From Cytophagales bacterium (GTDB lineage Bacteria > Bacteroidota > Bacteroidia > Cytophagales > Microscillaceae): a DNA stretch of 64,000 nt. The translations under genes and the position numbers were made by a program. Shown in pieces: positions 9,266-17,827 of the stretch. Each line of letters starts with the position of its first letter. The first letter of the stretch is position 1. The notes under the pieces were generated by a model, which was not told the DNA's origin, did not search any database, and saw only the letters and a program-made list of their open reading frames with translations. The DNA is taken from assembly GCA_004293905.1 (NCBI GenBank), contig RDZE01000031.1, positions 41,430 through 105,429 of the forward strand, read 5' to 3'.

Positions 9266-10825
9266 ATGGAACGAGAAGTAAGAGTAAGATTTGCACCCAG
9301 CCCCACAGGTGCATTGCACATAGGCGGCGTTCGCACTGCCCTCTATAACTATTTATTTGCAAAAAAAACAAACGGAAAATTCATTATCCGTATTGAAGAC
9401 ACCGACCAAACACGCTACGTAGAAGGTGCAGAAGAATACATCATGAAATCGCTTGAGTGGTTAGGCATCACCCCAGACGAATCTCCTCTCATTGGCGGCG
9501 ACTGCAAACCCTATCGCCAATCGGAACGCAAACCCATGTATAAACAATATGCTATGCAACTTATCGAAGAAGGAAAAGCCTATTATGCCTTCGATACCGC
9601 CGAAGAACTCGATGCCATGCGCCAACGTTTGGAAAAAGCAAAAGTGAAAAACCCCTCTTACAATGCTGTTACACGAACACAAATGAAAAACTCGCTCACA
9701 TTGCCCGCCGATGAGGTAAAAGCGCGTTTAGAATCAGGCGAACCCTACGTAATCAGAATCAAAATACCCAAAAAAGAAGAAATCAGACTGAACGACCTCA
9801 TCAGAGGTTGGGTAATGGTACACTCCTCTACCCTCGACGACAAAGTACTCATGAAGTCTGACGGAATGCCTACCTACCACTTAGCCAATGTTGTAGATGA
9901 CTATCTCATGAAAATTACACACGTTATCAGAGGAGAAGAGTGGCTGCCTTCTGCACCATTACACGTATTACTTTACCAATATTTGGGCTGGGAAAATGTA
10001 ATGCCACGCTTCGCACACCTTCCCCTATTGCTCAACCCTGACGGAAAAGGAAAACTAAGTAAAAGAAAAGCCAAAGAATATGGCTTCCCTGTATTCCCAC
10101 TCGAATGGAAAGAAATAGACGAAAACTCTAAAGAAGAAATATGGTTGCCCGGCTACAAAGAACAAGGCTACCTCCCCGAAGCATTACTCAACTTTTTGGC
10201 ACTATTGGGCTGGAGTCCGGGTACTAACCAAGAAATTTTTGGTATCGATGAAATGATAGAAAATTTCTCCTTAGAAAGAATTAATAAAGCAGGCGTAAAA
10301 TTTGATATTGACAAAGCAAAATGGTTCAACCAACAATACTTAAGAACAAAAAGCAATGCAGAATTAGCCCAATACTTACAAGCAGGACTCAAGGAAAACA
10401 ATGTACTCTCTGCGCCACTTACTTCTGAAAAAGCCGAAAAAATAGCCGAACTCATGAAGGAAAGAGCCACCTTCCCACAAGATTTTTGGAAAGAAGCACT
10501 CTACCTCTTTCAAACCCCAACAGAATACAACGAGGCATTACAACAAAAATGGACACCCGAAGTAGCACAAGTGTTGCAAGAATACCTCAAAGAACTACAA
10601 AATACGACCATAGATTGGAACGCCGAAGAAATCAAACACCTATTGCACCAAATCACTGACCAACTGCAAATCAAAATAGGAAAAGTAATGGCAGCCATCA
10701 GAATAGTCATCACAGGCGTAACCGCAGGACCCGACCTAATGATGATTCAAGAAATCATTGGTAAAGAAGAACTACTGCAAAGAATCAAAAACGGTTTAGC
10801 TCAATTTCATACTACGACCGCCTAA
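9266..10825 (+). CDS. gltX: Glutamate--tRNA ligase
   Basis: A 519-residue class I aminoacyl-tRNA synthetase that charges tRNA-Glu in the cytosol. The HIGH motif appears as LHIGG in PTGALHIGGVRTALYNY, and the KMSKS loop as GKLSKRKAKEYG near residue 265. The C-terminal third is the helical anticodon-binding region. The ATG follows a good -7 element. It leads the forward run gltX-murD-Hpt-DUF3109-PlsC-gatC, with 3 bp to murD. Presence of gatC later in the run suggests indirect Gln-tRNA formation, in which GltX would also mischarge tRNA-Gln; gatA and gatB are not in this window. Confidence 0.96.
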   Translation: MEREVRVRFAPSPTGALHIGGVRTALYNYLFAKKTNGKFIIRIEDTDQTRYVEGAEEYIMKSLEWLGITPDESPLIGGDCKPYRQSERKPMYKQYAMQLIEEGKAYYAFDTAEELDAMRQRLEKAKVKNPSYNAVTRTQMKNSLTLPADEVKARLESGEPYVIRIKIPKKEEIRLNDLIRGWVMVHSSTLDDKVLMKSDGMPTYHLANVVDDYLMKITHVIRGEEWLPSAPLHVLLYQYLGWENVMPRFAHLPLLLNPDGKGKLSKRKAKEYGFPVFPLEWKEIDENSKEEIWLPGYKEQGYLPEALLNFLALLGWSPGTNQEIFGIDEMIENFSLERINKAGVKFDIDKAKWFNQQYLRTKSNAELAQYLQAGLKENNVLSAPLTSEKAEKIAELMKERATFPQDFWKEALYLFQTPTEYNEALQQKWTPEVAQVLQEYLKELQNTTIDWNAEEIKHLLHQITDQLQIKIGKVMAAIRIVITGVTAGPDLMMIQEIIGKEELLQRIKNGLAQFHTTTA

Positions 10826-10828
10826 AAT

Positions 10829-12322
10829 ATGCAACAAGAAAACCCGAAAATAACACTCATCGTAGGTGCTGGCGAAAGCGGAACAGGCGCGGCAAGGCTC
10901 GCAAAAGCCAAAGGGCTACCCGTATTTCTAACTGAAAAGGGCAACATAAACCCCTCTTACAAAGAAAAACTGCAAGCCTACCAAATAGATTTTGAGGAAA
11001 ATAAACACGATAAAGCATTTCAACTCTTACAACAAAAGCAAGTAAGCCAAATCGTCAAAAGTCCGGGTATTCCCGATAATGCCCCACTTATACAAGAGGC
11101 ACTACAACAGCAAATACCTATCATCTCAGAAATAGAATTTGCATCACGATATACTCAAGCTAAAATCATCGCCATTACAGGCAGTAACGGCAAAACTACT
11201 ACAACGCTCCTTACGCACCATCTCCTAAAACACGCAGGGCTCAATGTAGCTATGGGAGGCAACGTAGGCAATAGCTTCGCTGAATTAGTCATAGATGATA
11301 AGCACCAATGGTATGTACTTGAGGTAAGTAGCTTTCAATTAGATGGTTGTTATGAGTTCAAACCTTTTATTGCCATCTTACTCAACATCACCCCCGACCA
11401 TTTAGACCGCTATGAATATGATTTTGAAAAATATGCCGATGCAAAATTCAGAATCACACAAGCACAAGACGAAAAAGACTACTTCGTATACCACCCCGAT
11501 AACCCTGCCATAGAGCGCGGTATCTTGGAAAGAGAAAAATACGCCTACAGCAAAACAAGCGATTCCAGCATTATCACCAAAGGCGCAACACAAAAAAAGG
11601 GAATCAAATCCCGATTTATACCCATAGAATATAAAAAGCCTGAAGAAACCATCATAGACCCCTCCAAAGTAAGGTTGATAGGCGGGTTCTGCACACTTAA
11701 TGATGAACAGCGCACCCTTACCGCTATGGTCAGACATCTTTTTCTGGAACAATCCTATGACCAAATGCCTCTAAAAGGACGACATAACCTCGTCAATATT
11801 GGCGCGGCTGTTTCGGCAGGGCTTATTGCAGGCATCAACGAAAAAACACTCATAGAAGGACTACAAACTTTTCAAAATATAGCCCATAGACTCGAATTAG
11901 TGGCAAAAATCAATGAAGTACAATTCATCAACGACTCCAAAGCTACCAATGTAGATGCCGTTTGGTATGCCTTAGATGCTTTTGACGAAGGTGATAAAAA
12001 CCAAAAAAATATCATTTGGATAGCAGGAGGACAAGACAAAGGCAATGATTATCAACAAATACAAACGCTTGTAAAACGAAAAGTAAAAAAACTCATCTGT
12101 TTGGGTATAGACAACCAAAAACTTAAACAATTTTTTAGCCCCCTACTTCCTGAAATAGCCGAAACGCAATCTATCAGCGAAGCCATAGACCTCGCTATAC
12201 AAAGCACGCAACCGGGCGATGTAGTTCTGTTATCACCTGCATGCGCCAGTTTCGACCTATTTAAAAATTACGAAGACCGAGGCAACCAATTCAAAACCCA
12301 AGTACAACTTCGAAACCTTTAA
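10829..12322 (+). CDS. murD: UDP-N-acetylmuramoylalanine--D-glutamate ligase
   Basis: MurD adds D-Glu to UDP-MurNAc-L-Ala in cytoplasmic peptidoglycan precursor synthesis. The ATP-binding loop IAITGSNGKTTTTLL sits near residue 115. NITPDHLDRY, FINDSKATNVDAVWYAL and LSPACASFDLFKNYEDRG are MurD landmarks. At 497 residues it is about 50 longer than E. coli MurD; part of the excess is a charged stretch near residues 250-290 (TKGATQKKGIKSRFIPIEY). It follows gltX by 3 bp, far from any mur/dcw cluster, so its control is probably shared with translation genes. Confidence 0.95.
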   Translation: MQQENPKITLIVGAGESGTGAARLAKAKGLPVFLTEKGNINPSYKEKLQAYQIDFEENKHDKAFQLLQQKQVSQIVKSPGIPDNAPLIQEALQQQIPIISEIEFASRYTQAKIIAITGSNGKTTTTLLTHHLLKHAGLNVAMGGNVGNSFAELVIDDKHQWYVLEVSSFQLDGCYEFKPFIAILLNITPDHLDRYEYDFEKYADAKFRITQAQDEKDYFVYHPDNPAIERGILEREKYAYSKTSDSSIITKGATQKKGIKSRFIPIEYKKPEETIIDPSKVRLIGGFCTLNDEQRTLTAMVRHLFLEQSYDQMPLKGRHNLVNIGAAVSAGLIAGINEKTLIEGLQTFQNIAHRLELVAKINEVQFINDSKATNVDAVWYALDAFDEGDKNQKNIIWIAGGQDKGNDYQQIQTLVKRKVKKLICLGIDNQKLKQFFSPLLPEIAETQSISEAIDLAIQSTQPGDVVLLSPACASFDLFKNYEDRGNQFKTQVQLRNL

Positions 12323-12329
12323 CCCTTTT

Positions 12330-12701
12330 ATGCTTATGGCAGTAATAGACGCAAAAGTAATCGCAAACCTTAAGGCATTAGGAAAAGACAAAAACTTCCT
12401 AACCGACCTCATCAACCTATTTGTAAAAGAAAGCCCTACCTTAGTAGATGCAATGCAAAAACATCATAAGGCAGGAGATGCAGCAGCAATGGCAAGTGCC
12501 GCCCATAAATACAAATCGAGCAGCCGCCAATTAGGAGCTACCAAACTTTCTGAAATGTGCCTATCGGTAGAGCAAGCAGGCAAAGCAGGCAAACAAAATG
12601 ACAAAATAGTAGCCGAAACCATTGCCAAAATCAAAGACGAATCTGCTACAGCAATCAAAGAACTCAAAGTAATTTTAGAAAACCATTTGAAAGGCAAATA
12701 A
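12330..12701 (+). CDS. Stand-alone Hpt (histidine phosphotransfer) domain protein
   Basis: A 123-residue four-helix Hpt protein. The phospho-acceptor His lies in AAHKYKSSSRQLGATKLSEMC, matching the AHxLKGSSxxxGA pattern. Earlier, LTDLINLFVKESPTLVDAM is a typical first-helix motif. Such proteins relay phosphate between hybrid kinases and response regulators. A second Met three codons in is an alternative start. It lies 7 bp after murD and 3 bp before the DUF3109 gene, inside a housekeeping run with no kinase beside it, so its partners are elsewhere. Confidence 0.88.
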   Translation: MLMAVIDAKVIANLKALGKDKNFLTDLINLFVKESPTLVDAMQKHHKAGDAAAMASAAHKYKSSSRQLGATKLSEMCLSVEQAGKAGKQNDKIVAETIAKIKDESATAIKELKVILENHLKGK

Positions 12702-12704
12702 ACA

Positions 12705-13295
12705 ATGTTGCAGATAGGCGAAATTTTAGTAAGCGATACTCTCCTACGCGAGGCTTTTGTATGCAACTTAGAAAAATGCAAAGGTGCATGCTGTGAAGAA
12801 GGCGACTTAGGAGCACCGCTTTTAGAGGAAGAACTCAAAATTCTCGAAGAAAATTTCGCCTCCATTGCGCCTTTTCTCACCTCAGAAGCCTTAGAAAGCA
12901 TCGCCAAACAAGGACTTTATATCAAAGAACCCAATGGTGAATATTCTACCCCTACGCTTGGAGGCAAAGCCTGTGTATATGCATTCAAAAGCGAAGACCA
13001 AGTATGGCAATGTGGTATTGAAAAGGCTTACAAAGAACAAAAAATCAACTTCCAAAAACCCATTTCTTGCCATTTATACCCCGCAAGAGTGCTCAAAAAT
13101 AAACACATAGAAGCACTCAATTATCATCAATGGCACATTTGCAGCCCTGCCTGCGAATTAGGAAAAGCACTCAAAATACCTATCTATCAATTCATTGCCC
13201 CTGCACTTATCAGACAATACGGGCAGGAATGGTACAATGAACTCTCACGTGTTGCAGAAGCTTATTTAGAACAATACCCTATACCTCCTCAATAA
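12705..13295 (+). CDS. DUF3109 family Cys-rich protein
   Basis: A 196-residue protein with the conserved CNLEKCKGACCEEGD near the N-terminus and more cysteines later (KACVYAF, WQCGIEKAY, ISCHLYPAR, HICSPACELG). These features match DUF3109, a Bacteroidota-rich relative of YkgJ-like Cys clusters that probably bind zinc or an Fe-S cluster. The spacing of about eight Cys suggests metal binding, but no activity is established. It sits between the Hpt gene (3 bp) and the acyltransferase gene, whose ATG overlaps its stop by 1 bp (TAATG). Confidence 0.88.
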   Translation: MLQIGEILVSDTLLREAFVCNLEKCKGACCEEGDLGAPLLEEELKILEENFASIAPFLTSEALESIAKQGLYIKEPNGEYSTPTLGGKACVYAFKSEDQVWQCGIEKAYKEQKINFQKPISCHLYPARVLKNKHIEALNYHQWHICSPACELGKALKIPIYQFIAPALIRQYGQEWYNELSRVAEAYLEQYPIPPQ

Positions 13296-14083
13296 TGAAA
13301 AAACAAACAACCGCAATACTCAGTATTTTATACACTACTTGGTGTGCTTTTTGGTTTTTAGCCATAATGCTACTTTTTATGCCTTTTTTTCTATTGCTCT
13401 CCGCTCAAAAAGCGCGCAGTACTTTTTGGGTCTCGAAACTGAAAAAAACATGGGCACGTATCTGCCTGTTTTTATGGGCTATACCTGTAAAAATAACCTA
13501 CGAAACGCCTCTTTCTAAAAAACGAACCTATATTTTTTGTGCCAACCATACTTCTTTGGTTGATATTGTAGTAATGGGTAGTTTTATGCCTGCTAACTTT
13601 ATTTTTATTGGCAAAGAAGAACTCAATCATGTGCCTATATTTGGCTATGTATTCAAAAAATTTCATGTGCCTGTCAAAAGGAGCAATCATCTTAACTCTT
13701 ACCAAGCCATGCTAAAAACTGCCCATGCCATAGACTTAGGCAGAAGTCCCATCATTTTCCCTGAAGGAGGCATCGTAACCACCAATCCGCCTAAAATGGC
13801 ACGTTTCAAAGATGGTGCTTTCCGATTAGCCATAGAGAAAAAAATACCTATTGTACCCGTTACCTTACTATTCAATTGGATTGTACTGCCCGATGAACAA
13901 TACATCGCGCACCGACACCCTATCGAAATCATTGTACATGCACCCATCGAAACCGAATTTTTAAGTATAGACGAACTTGATGCAATTAAACAACAAGCCT
14001 ACAATACAATCAATGAACCATTGATACCTTATCAGAAACCAACCATCAAACAAAAAGCCGAAACCTATGAGCAAAGTAGATAA
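13295..14083 (+). CDS. 1-acyl-sn-glycerol-3-phosphate acyltransferase (PlsC-like)
   Basis: A 262-residue membrane-associated acyltransferase of phospholipid synthesis. The N-terminal hydrophobic segment (about 8-33) anchors it to the inner membrane. The catalytic HX4D motif is NHTSLVD near residue 80, and the glycerophosphate-binding FPEGG is near residue 152. The length is normal for PlsC. It starts on the DUF3109 stop and overlaps gatC by 17 bp, so all three are likely translated from one message. A role with other lysolipids or ornithine lipids is possible. Confidence 0.9.
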   Translation: MKKQTTAILSILYTTWCAFWFLAIMLLFMPFFLLLSAQKARSTFWVSKLKKTWARICLFLWAIPVKITYETPLSKKRTYIFCANHTSLVDIVVMGSFMPANFIFIGKEELNHVPIFGYVFKKFHVPVKRSNHLNSYQAMLKTAHAIDLGRSPIIFPEGGIVTTNPPKMARFKDGAFRLAIEKKIPIVPVTLLFNWIVLPDEQYIAHRHPIEIIVHAPIETEFLSIDELDAIKQQAYNTINEPLIPYQKPTIKQKAETYEQSR

Positions 14084-14363
14084 AAACACACTCCGCAATA
14101 TCGTACATCTTTCAAGATTGGAAACAGACGAACAAAAAGAAAATCAAGTATTAGAAGATTTCAATAGAATCCTTACTTGGATAGATATGTTAGATGAAAT
14201 AGACACGGGCGAAATTGCGCCACTCACACACATGACGCTTGAGGTAAACCAAATGCGCGAAGACGTTGTGAAAGAGCCCTTAGACCACGAAAAAGGATTA
14301 TTAAACGCCCCTCATAAAGACTCTGACTATTTCAGAGTGCCTAAGGTATTGGAAACGGAGTAA
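14067..14363 (+). CDS. gatC: Asp-tRNA(Asn)/Glu-tRNA(Gln) amidotransferase subunit C
   Basis: A 98-residue GatC, the small structural subunit of the GatCAB complex that converts Glu-tRNA-Gln (and Asp-tRNA-Asn) to the amide form. Typical features are VDKNTLRNIVHLSRLE at the start, DFNRILTWIDMLDEIDT in the middle and a final SDYFRVPKVLE. The start overlaps the acyltransferase by 17 bp. Its last 23 bp overlap the convergent prmC gene. gatA and gatB are not seen here, as is common in Bacteroidota. Confidence 0.93.
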   Translation: MSKVDKNTLRNIVHLSRLETDEQKENQVLEDFNRILTWIDMLDEIDTGEIAPLTHMTLEVNQMREDVVKEPLDHEKGLLNAPHKDSDYFRVPKVLETE

Positions 14364-15216
14364 AAACCACACATCTTGGAAGCCCTGCCATGTCTTTGTG
14401 AATAGATGCGCTATAGTGTCCATTTGCCAACTGACTTACTTCAGAGGCTCTCTGTGCATGCACCTCCGTATAAATGGCTCCTTCCTCATTCAAACGCTCA
14501 TTAGCAAAAGCCAAAATAGTTTCATAAAAAAGCAAAGGCTGTGTATCAGGTACAAAAAGAGCCAAAGCGGGCTCAAAATCTTTGACATGGCGTTGGATTG
14601 TGTTGCGTTCTTTTTCAGGAATATAAGGTGGATTGCTTACAATAATATCCCACTTATTTACAAGTTGCAACCAATTTTCATTTTCTAAAATATCTAATCG
14701 TTGGTAATGCACTTGAACGTTGTTATTTTTTGCGTTTTTTTGTGCAACTTCCAATGCCGCCTCACTCACATCTACAGCCACAACTTCTGCTTGTGGTATG
14801 TATTTTTTCAATGCAATGGCTATACACCCACTACCTGTGCCTATTTCTAAAATCCGTAAATGGGATTTATGTTGTTCTTGCCGAATTAGTTTTTGTACCC
14901 ATTCTTCGGTTTCAGGGCGTGGAATAAGTACATTAGGATTAACACTAATACTTAAACCCAAAAAAGAAACTTCTCCTATGATGTATTGTATAGGTTCTTG
15001 TTGCAATAATCTTTGAAATGCCTCGTCTAAATATACTTGTTGTGTGGCAGTAATGTTGAGTACTTTATTGGCTAATATATCAGAAGATTTTACCCCCAAA
15101 TAATGCTCAAGAAGCCAGTAAACCATTGTTTTAGCCTCTACTTTTTGGTAATAAGTACGACTCACCAACCAATCTGTTTGGGTTTCGCAATAGTCTTTGA
15201 GCTTTAGCTTCTCCAT
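14341..15216 (-). CDS. prmC: Peptide chain release factor N5-glutamine methyltransferase
   Basis: PrmC methylates the Gln of the GGQ motif in release factors RF1 and RF2 using SAM. The protein is 291 residues. The helical N-terminal domain includes QEPIQYIIGEVSFLG, the SAM site is ILEIGTGSGCIAIAL near residue 120, and the diagnostic substrate-binding motif is SNPPYIPEKE near residue 190. Length and order fit the family. It is convergent with gatC with overlapping 3' ends and divergent from the M61 peptidase. Confidence 0.94.
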   Translation of the reverse strand: MEKLKLKDYCETQTDWLVSRTYYQKVEAKTMVYWLLEHYLGVKSSDILANKVLNITATQQVYLDEAFQRLLQQEPIQYIIGEVSFLGLSISVNPNVLIPRPETEEWVQKLIRQEQHKSHLRILEIGTGSGCIAIALKKYIPQAEVVAVDVSEAALEVAQKNAKNNNVQVHYQRLDILENENWLQLVNKWDIIVSNPPYIPEKERNTIQRHVKDFEPALALFVPDTQPLLFYETILAFANERLNEEGAIYTEVHAQRASEVSQLANGHYSASIHKDMAGLPRCVVFTPFPIP

Positions 15217-15290
15217 AAGTGAAAAAAATGAGTATGATGTTATGTAAGATTTTTTGCTTATTAATCACTAATACAGAAATTTATATCATT

Positions 15291-17246
15291 ATGTTACAAA
15301 AGTATCTATACACACTCATTTTATCTTCCCTTTTAGCAATTAACACTTTTGCACAAGGGCAGTACAACCTTACTGTTGATCTTACCAAAACCAACAGCGA
15401 CAAAATAACCGTTACTGTAATGACCCCACCAGTAACTGAAAAGGAAACTTTTTTCTACCTCCCCAAAGTAGTACCCGGTACTTACTCAGTAGCCAATTAT
15501 GGTGCTTATGCTGAAAATCTGAAAGCCTATGATAAAGCAGGCAAAGCCCTCAAAGTAGAAAAAACAGACAAAAACTCTTGGAAAATTACTTCTGCCAATA
15601 AACTCCATAAAATTACTTATGAAGTCAATGATACTTGGGATACCCCAGAAGTAAAAGAAGACATTTTTGAACCCGCAGGTACGAATATAGAAGAAGGAAA
15701 ATTATTTGTGATTAATTCTTTCGGCTTTTTTGGCTACCTAAAAGGCAAAGAAATGTTACCTTTTGAAGTAAGCATCAATAAACCACAGGGTTTTTATGGC
15801 GCAACCGCTCTCATACCAACAAGTACAGATGCGCAAAAAGATGTTTTCAAAACTGCTAACTACCACGAATTGGCAGATTCGCCAATGATGTATTCTATCC
15901 CCGATACTGCTTTCATCAGCGTAGGCAATGCCAAAGTATTGGTAGCGGTTTACTCTCCCAATAAAAAAGTAAATGCGCAAAGTATTGCCAAAGATATTAG
16001 CCCTGTATTGGCAGCCCAAAAAGACTATTTAGGCGGAACACTCCCCATTGAAAAATACGCATTTATCATTTATATGTCTGACCGTCAAGACCTTACACGT
16101 TTTGGCGCATTAGAACATTCCTACTCTTCTTTCTACTTCTTGCCCGAAGGTATGGCAGGGAAAGAACTATCAAGTACTATGCAACACGTAGCCGCACACG
16201 AATTTTTCCACATCATTACACCTCTTAATATACACAGTGAAGAAATAGGCTTTTTCAACTACCAAGACCCTAAAATGTCAAAACACCTTTGGCTTTATGA
16301 AGGACTTACAGAATATGCCGCTCACCATGTATTGTTAAAGGCAGGCAATATATCATTGCAAGAATATTTACGCATTCAAACCGATAAAATCAATAGCTCA
16401 CGCAATTATTTCAATGATGCCCTCTCTTTTACAGAAATGTCGCAAAAGGTATTAGACACCTACAAAGACGAATATGGAAACGTATATGAAAAAGGAGCAC
16501 TTATTGGCTTGTGTTTAGATGTAAAACTACGACAACTTTCAGGTGGCAAATATGGCACACAAGAAATGATGCGCGACTTGGCAAAAACTTATGGCAAAGA
16601 CAAATCTTTCAAAGACGATGAACTCTTTGACAAAATTACGGCTTTGACCTTTCCCGAAATTCGCGAATTTTTCAAAAAACACGTAGAAGGGACAGAACCA
16701 CTTCCACTTGCCGAAACCTTTGCCGCCATCGGTATAGAATATGTAACACAAGGCAATGTACTGAAAGTAAAGACAAGCCTTACTGAAAGCGAAAAACAAC
16801 TTCGCGAGGCTTGGATGGGTAAAAATGCAAGAATAGAAGTGATGAAGTCTATTGTGAGCAATGCTACCACACAGGCTTTAGCAAAAGCATGGAAAATCAA
16901 CCCAGCCGAAGTACCACAAGTAGTAGCTGCTACTTTGGAGCGCGTTCGCAAACAAAGTCCTGAACAAGCCAAACAATTGGAAGAATTGGAAAACTCTCAA
17001 AAATTAGTTACTACCGTAGTAAGTGGCTCAGTAACTTCTTTCAGTTTAGATGGTACTTTCTCTTTGTCTGCACCTATGCAAGGTACGAGGTCAGGTACTT
17101 GGGATATTTCTGAAGACAACAAAACAATCACTCGCAAAGAAGCCAATGGACAAGAAACCATTTGGAGTATTTTAGAAGTTAGTGCCGATAAATTGGTAAT
17201 TAGCACTCAAGATGGGCTAAAAATTACTTATATTCCTGCACAATAA
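15291..17246 (+). CDS. M61 family metallopeptidase with lipocalin-like C-terminal domain
   Basis: A 651-residue exported zinc peptidase (glycyl-aminopeptidase-like). I choose the ATG at 15291 because it gives a proper signal peptide (MLQKYLYTLILSSLLAINTFAQG); the ATG at 15219 adds 24 residues and abuts the prmC start. The zinc motif is HEFFH in HVAAHEFFHIITPLN, with the downstream Glu in LYEGLTEYAAHH. The M61 N-terminal beta domain precedes it. After the peptidase body, roughly the last 70 residues (GTFSLSAPMQGTRSGTWDIS to the end) look like half a lipocalin-type barrel and are not part of classic M61. A PDZ domain, common in the family, is not obvious. Confidence 0.88.
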   Translation: MLQKYLYTLILSSLLAINTFAQGQYNLTVDLTKTNSDKITVTVMTPPVTEKETFFYLPKVVPGTYSVANYGAYAENLKAYDKAGKALKVEKTDKNSWKITSANKLHKITYEVNDTWDTPEVKEDIFEPAGTNIEEGKLFVINSFGFFGYLKGKEMLPFEVSINKPQGFYGATALIPTSTDAQKDVFKTANYHELADSPMMYSIPDTAFISVGNAKVLVAVYSPNKKVNAQSIAKDISPVLAAQKDYLGGTLPIEKYAFIIYMSDRQDLTRFGALEHSYSSFYFLPEGMAGKELSSTMQHVAAHEFFHIITPLNIHSEEIGFFNYQDPKMSKHLWLYEGLTEYAAHHVLLKAGNISLQEYLRIQTDKINSSRNYFNDALSFTEMSQKVLDTYKDEYGNVYEKGALIGLCLDVKLRQLSGGKYGTQEMMRDLAKTYGKDKSFKDDELFDKITALTFPEIREFFKKHVEGTEPLPLAETFAAIGIEYVTQGNVLKVKTSLTESEKQLREAWMGKNARIEVMKSIVSNATTQALAKAWKINPAEVPQVVAATLERVRKQSPEQAKQLEELENSQKLVTTVVSGSVTSFSLDGTFSLSAPMQGTRSGTWDISEDNKTITRKEANGQETIWSILEVSADKLVISTQDGLKITYIPAQ

Positions 17247-17263
17247 TAAATAATCATCATAGA

Positions 17264-17301
17264 AAAATGGTCGGTGCTACTTTGATAGTACTGACCGTTT
17301 T
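17264..17301. terminator. Bidirectional rho-independent terminator between M61 gene and SDR-like gene
   Basis: An 11-bp stem (17269-17279 with 17286-17296, two G-T pairs, 6-nt loop) has an A run on the left and a T run on the right. It can therefore stop transcription from both convergent genes. Confidence 0.8.
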
Positions 17302-17320
17302 TATTTCTGAAAAAACTAAA

Positions 17321-17827
17321 TCAGAGTATTTCTATAGCACTTGTAATATAGCGTTGTGCAGGATTAGCCCACTCTATCACTAACTGCGCTAATTCGGCGG
17401 TTGTTTCTTGCGATAAATTTTGGCTTGTATCAGTGCTCATCAAATTGAGATTGATGCCCAACTTAACTCCTTCTATAGCTGTACTTCGTACCAAACCTAC
17501 CACAGCCGCAAAATCATCTTTTGACTGTTCGCGTTGTTGCCAACTAAGATGTACAATGATACTCCCCCCTGTTTGCTGCATATTAGAAGCCAATAAAGGT
17601 AATCCATACTTAAAAAAACTCCACAACTCTTGCACTGCATTTTTAGCATTTTGTTGGTGAAAAAGAACAATAGCATAATTATGCTTTTCGGCTATACTTT
17701 TTTTCACAAATGTAGCAAAAGAGTCATTGCTAAACATTCCCCAATGATGAAGTTCAAAATACTTTTCTAAACTATGCTTAATACCTTCAACAGGTGCATT
17801 GATAATCAACATTAGAGGTTTATTCAT
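17321..17827 (-). CDS. Short SDR-like protein without catalytic motif
   Basis: A 168-residue protein. The second half reads like a short-chain dehydrogenase: TGGSIIVHLS matches the strand before the catalytic Ser, and DFAAVVGLVRSTAIEGVKLGINLN matches the YxxxK helix and the following GIRVN segment. The catalytic Tyr and Lys are not at their expected places (about SKDDFAAVV) and no GxxxGxG cofactor loop is seen at the start. It may be a non-enzymatic SDR remnant with a retained structural role. The 4-bp overlap with the LpxL-like gene implies joint expression. The SDR assignment is from pattern only. Confidence 0.6.
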   Translation of the reverse strand: MNKPLMLIINAPVEGIKHSLEKYFELHHWGMFSNDSFATFVKKSIAEKHNYAIVLFHQQNAKNAVQELWSFFKYGLPLLASNMQQTGGSIIVHLSWQQREQSKDDFAAVVGLVRSTAIEGVKLGINLNLMSTDTSQNLSQETTAELAQLVIEWANPAQRYITSAIEIL

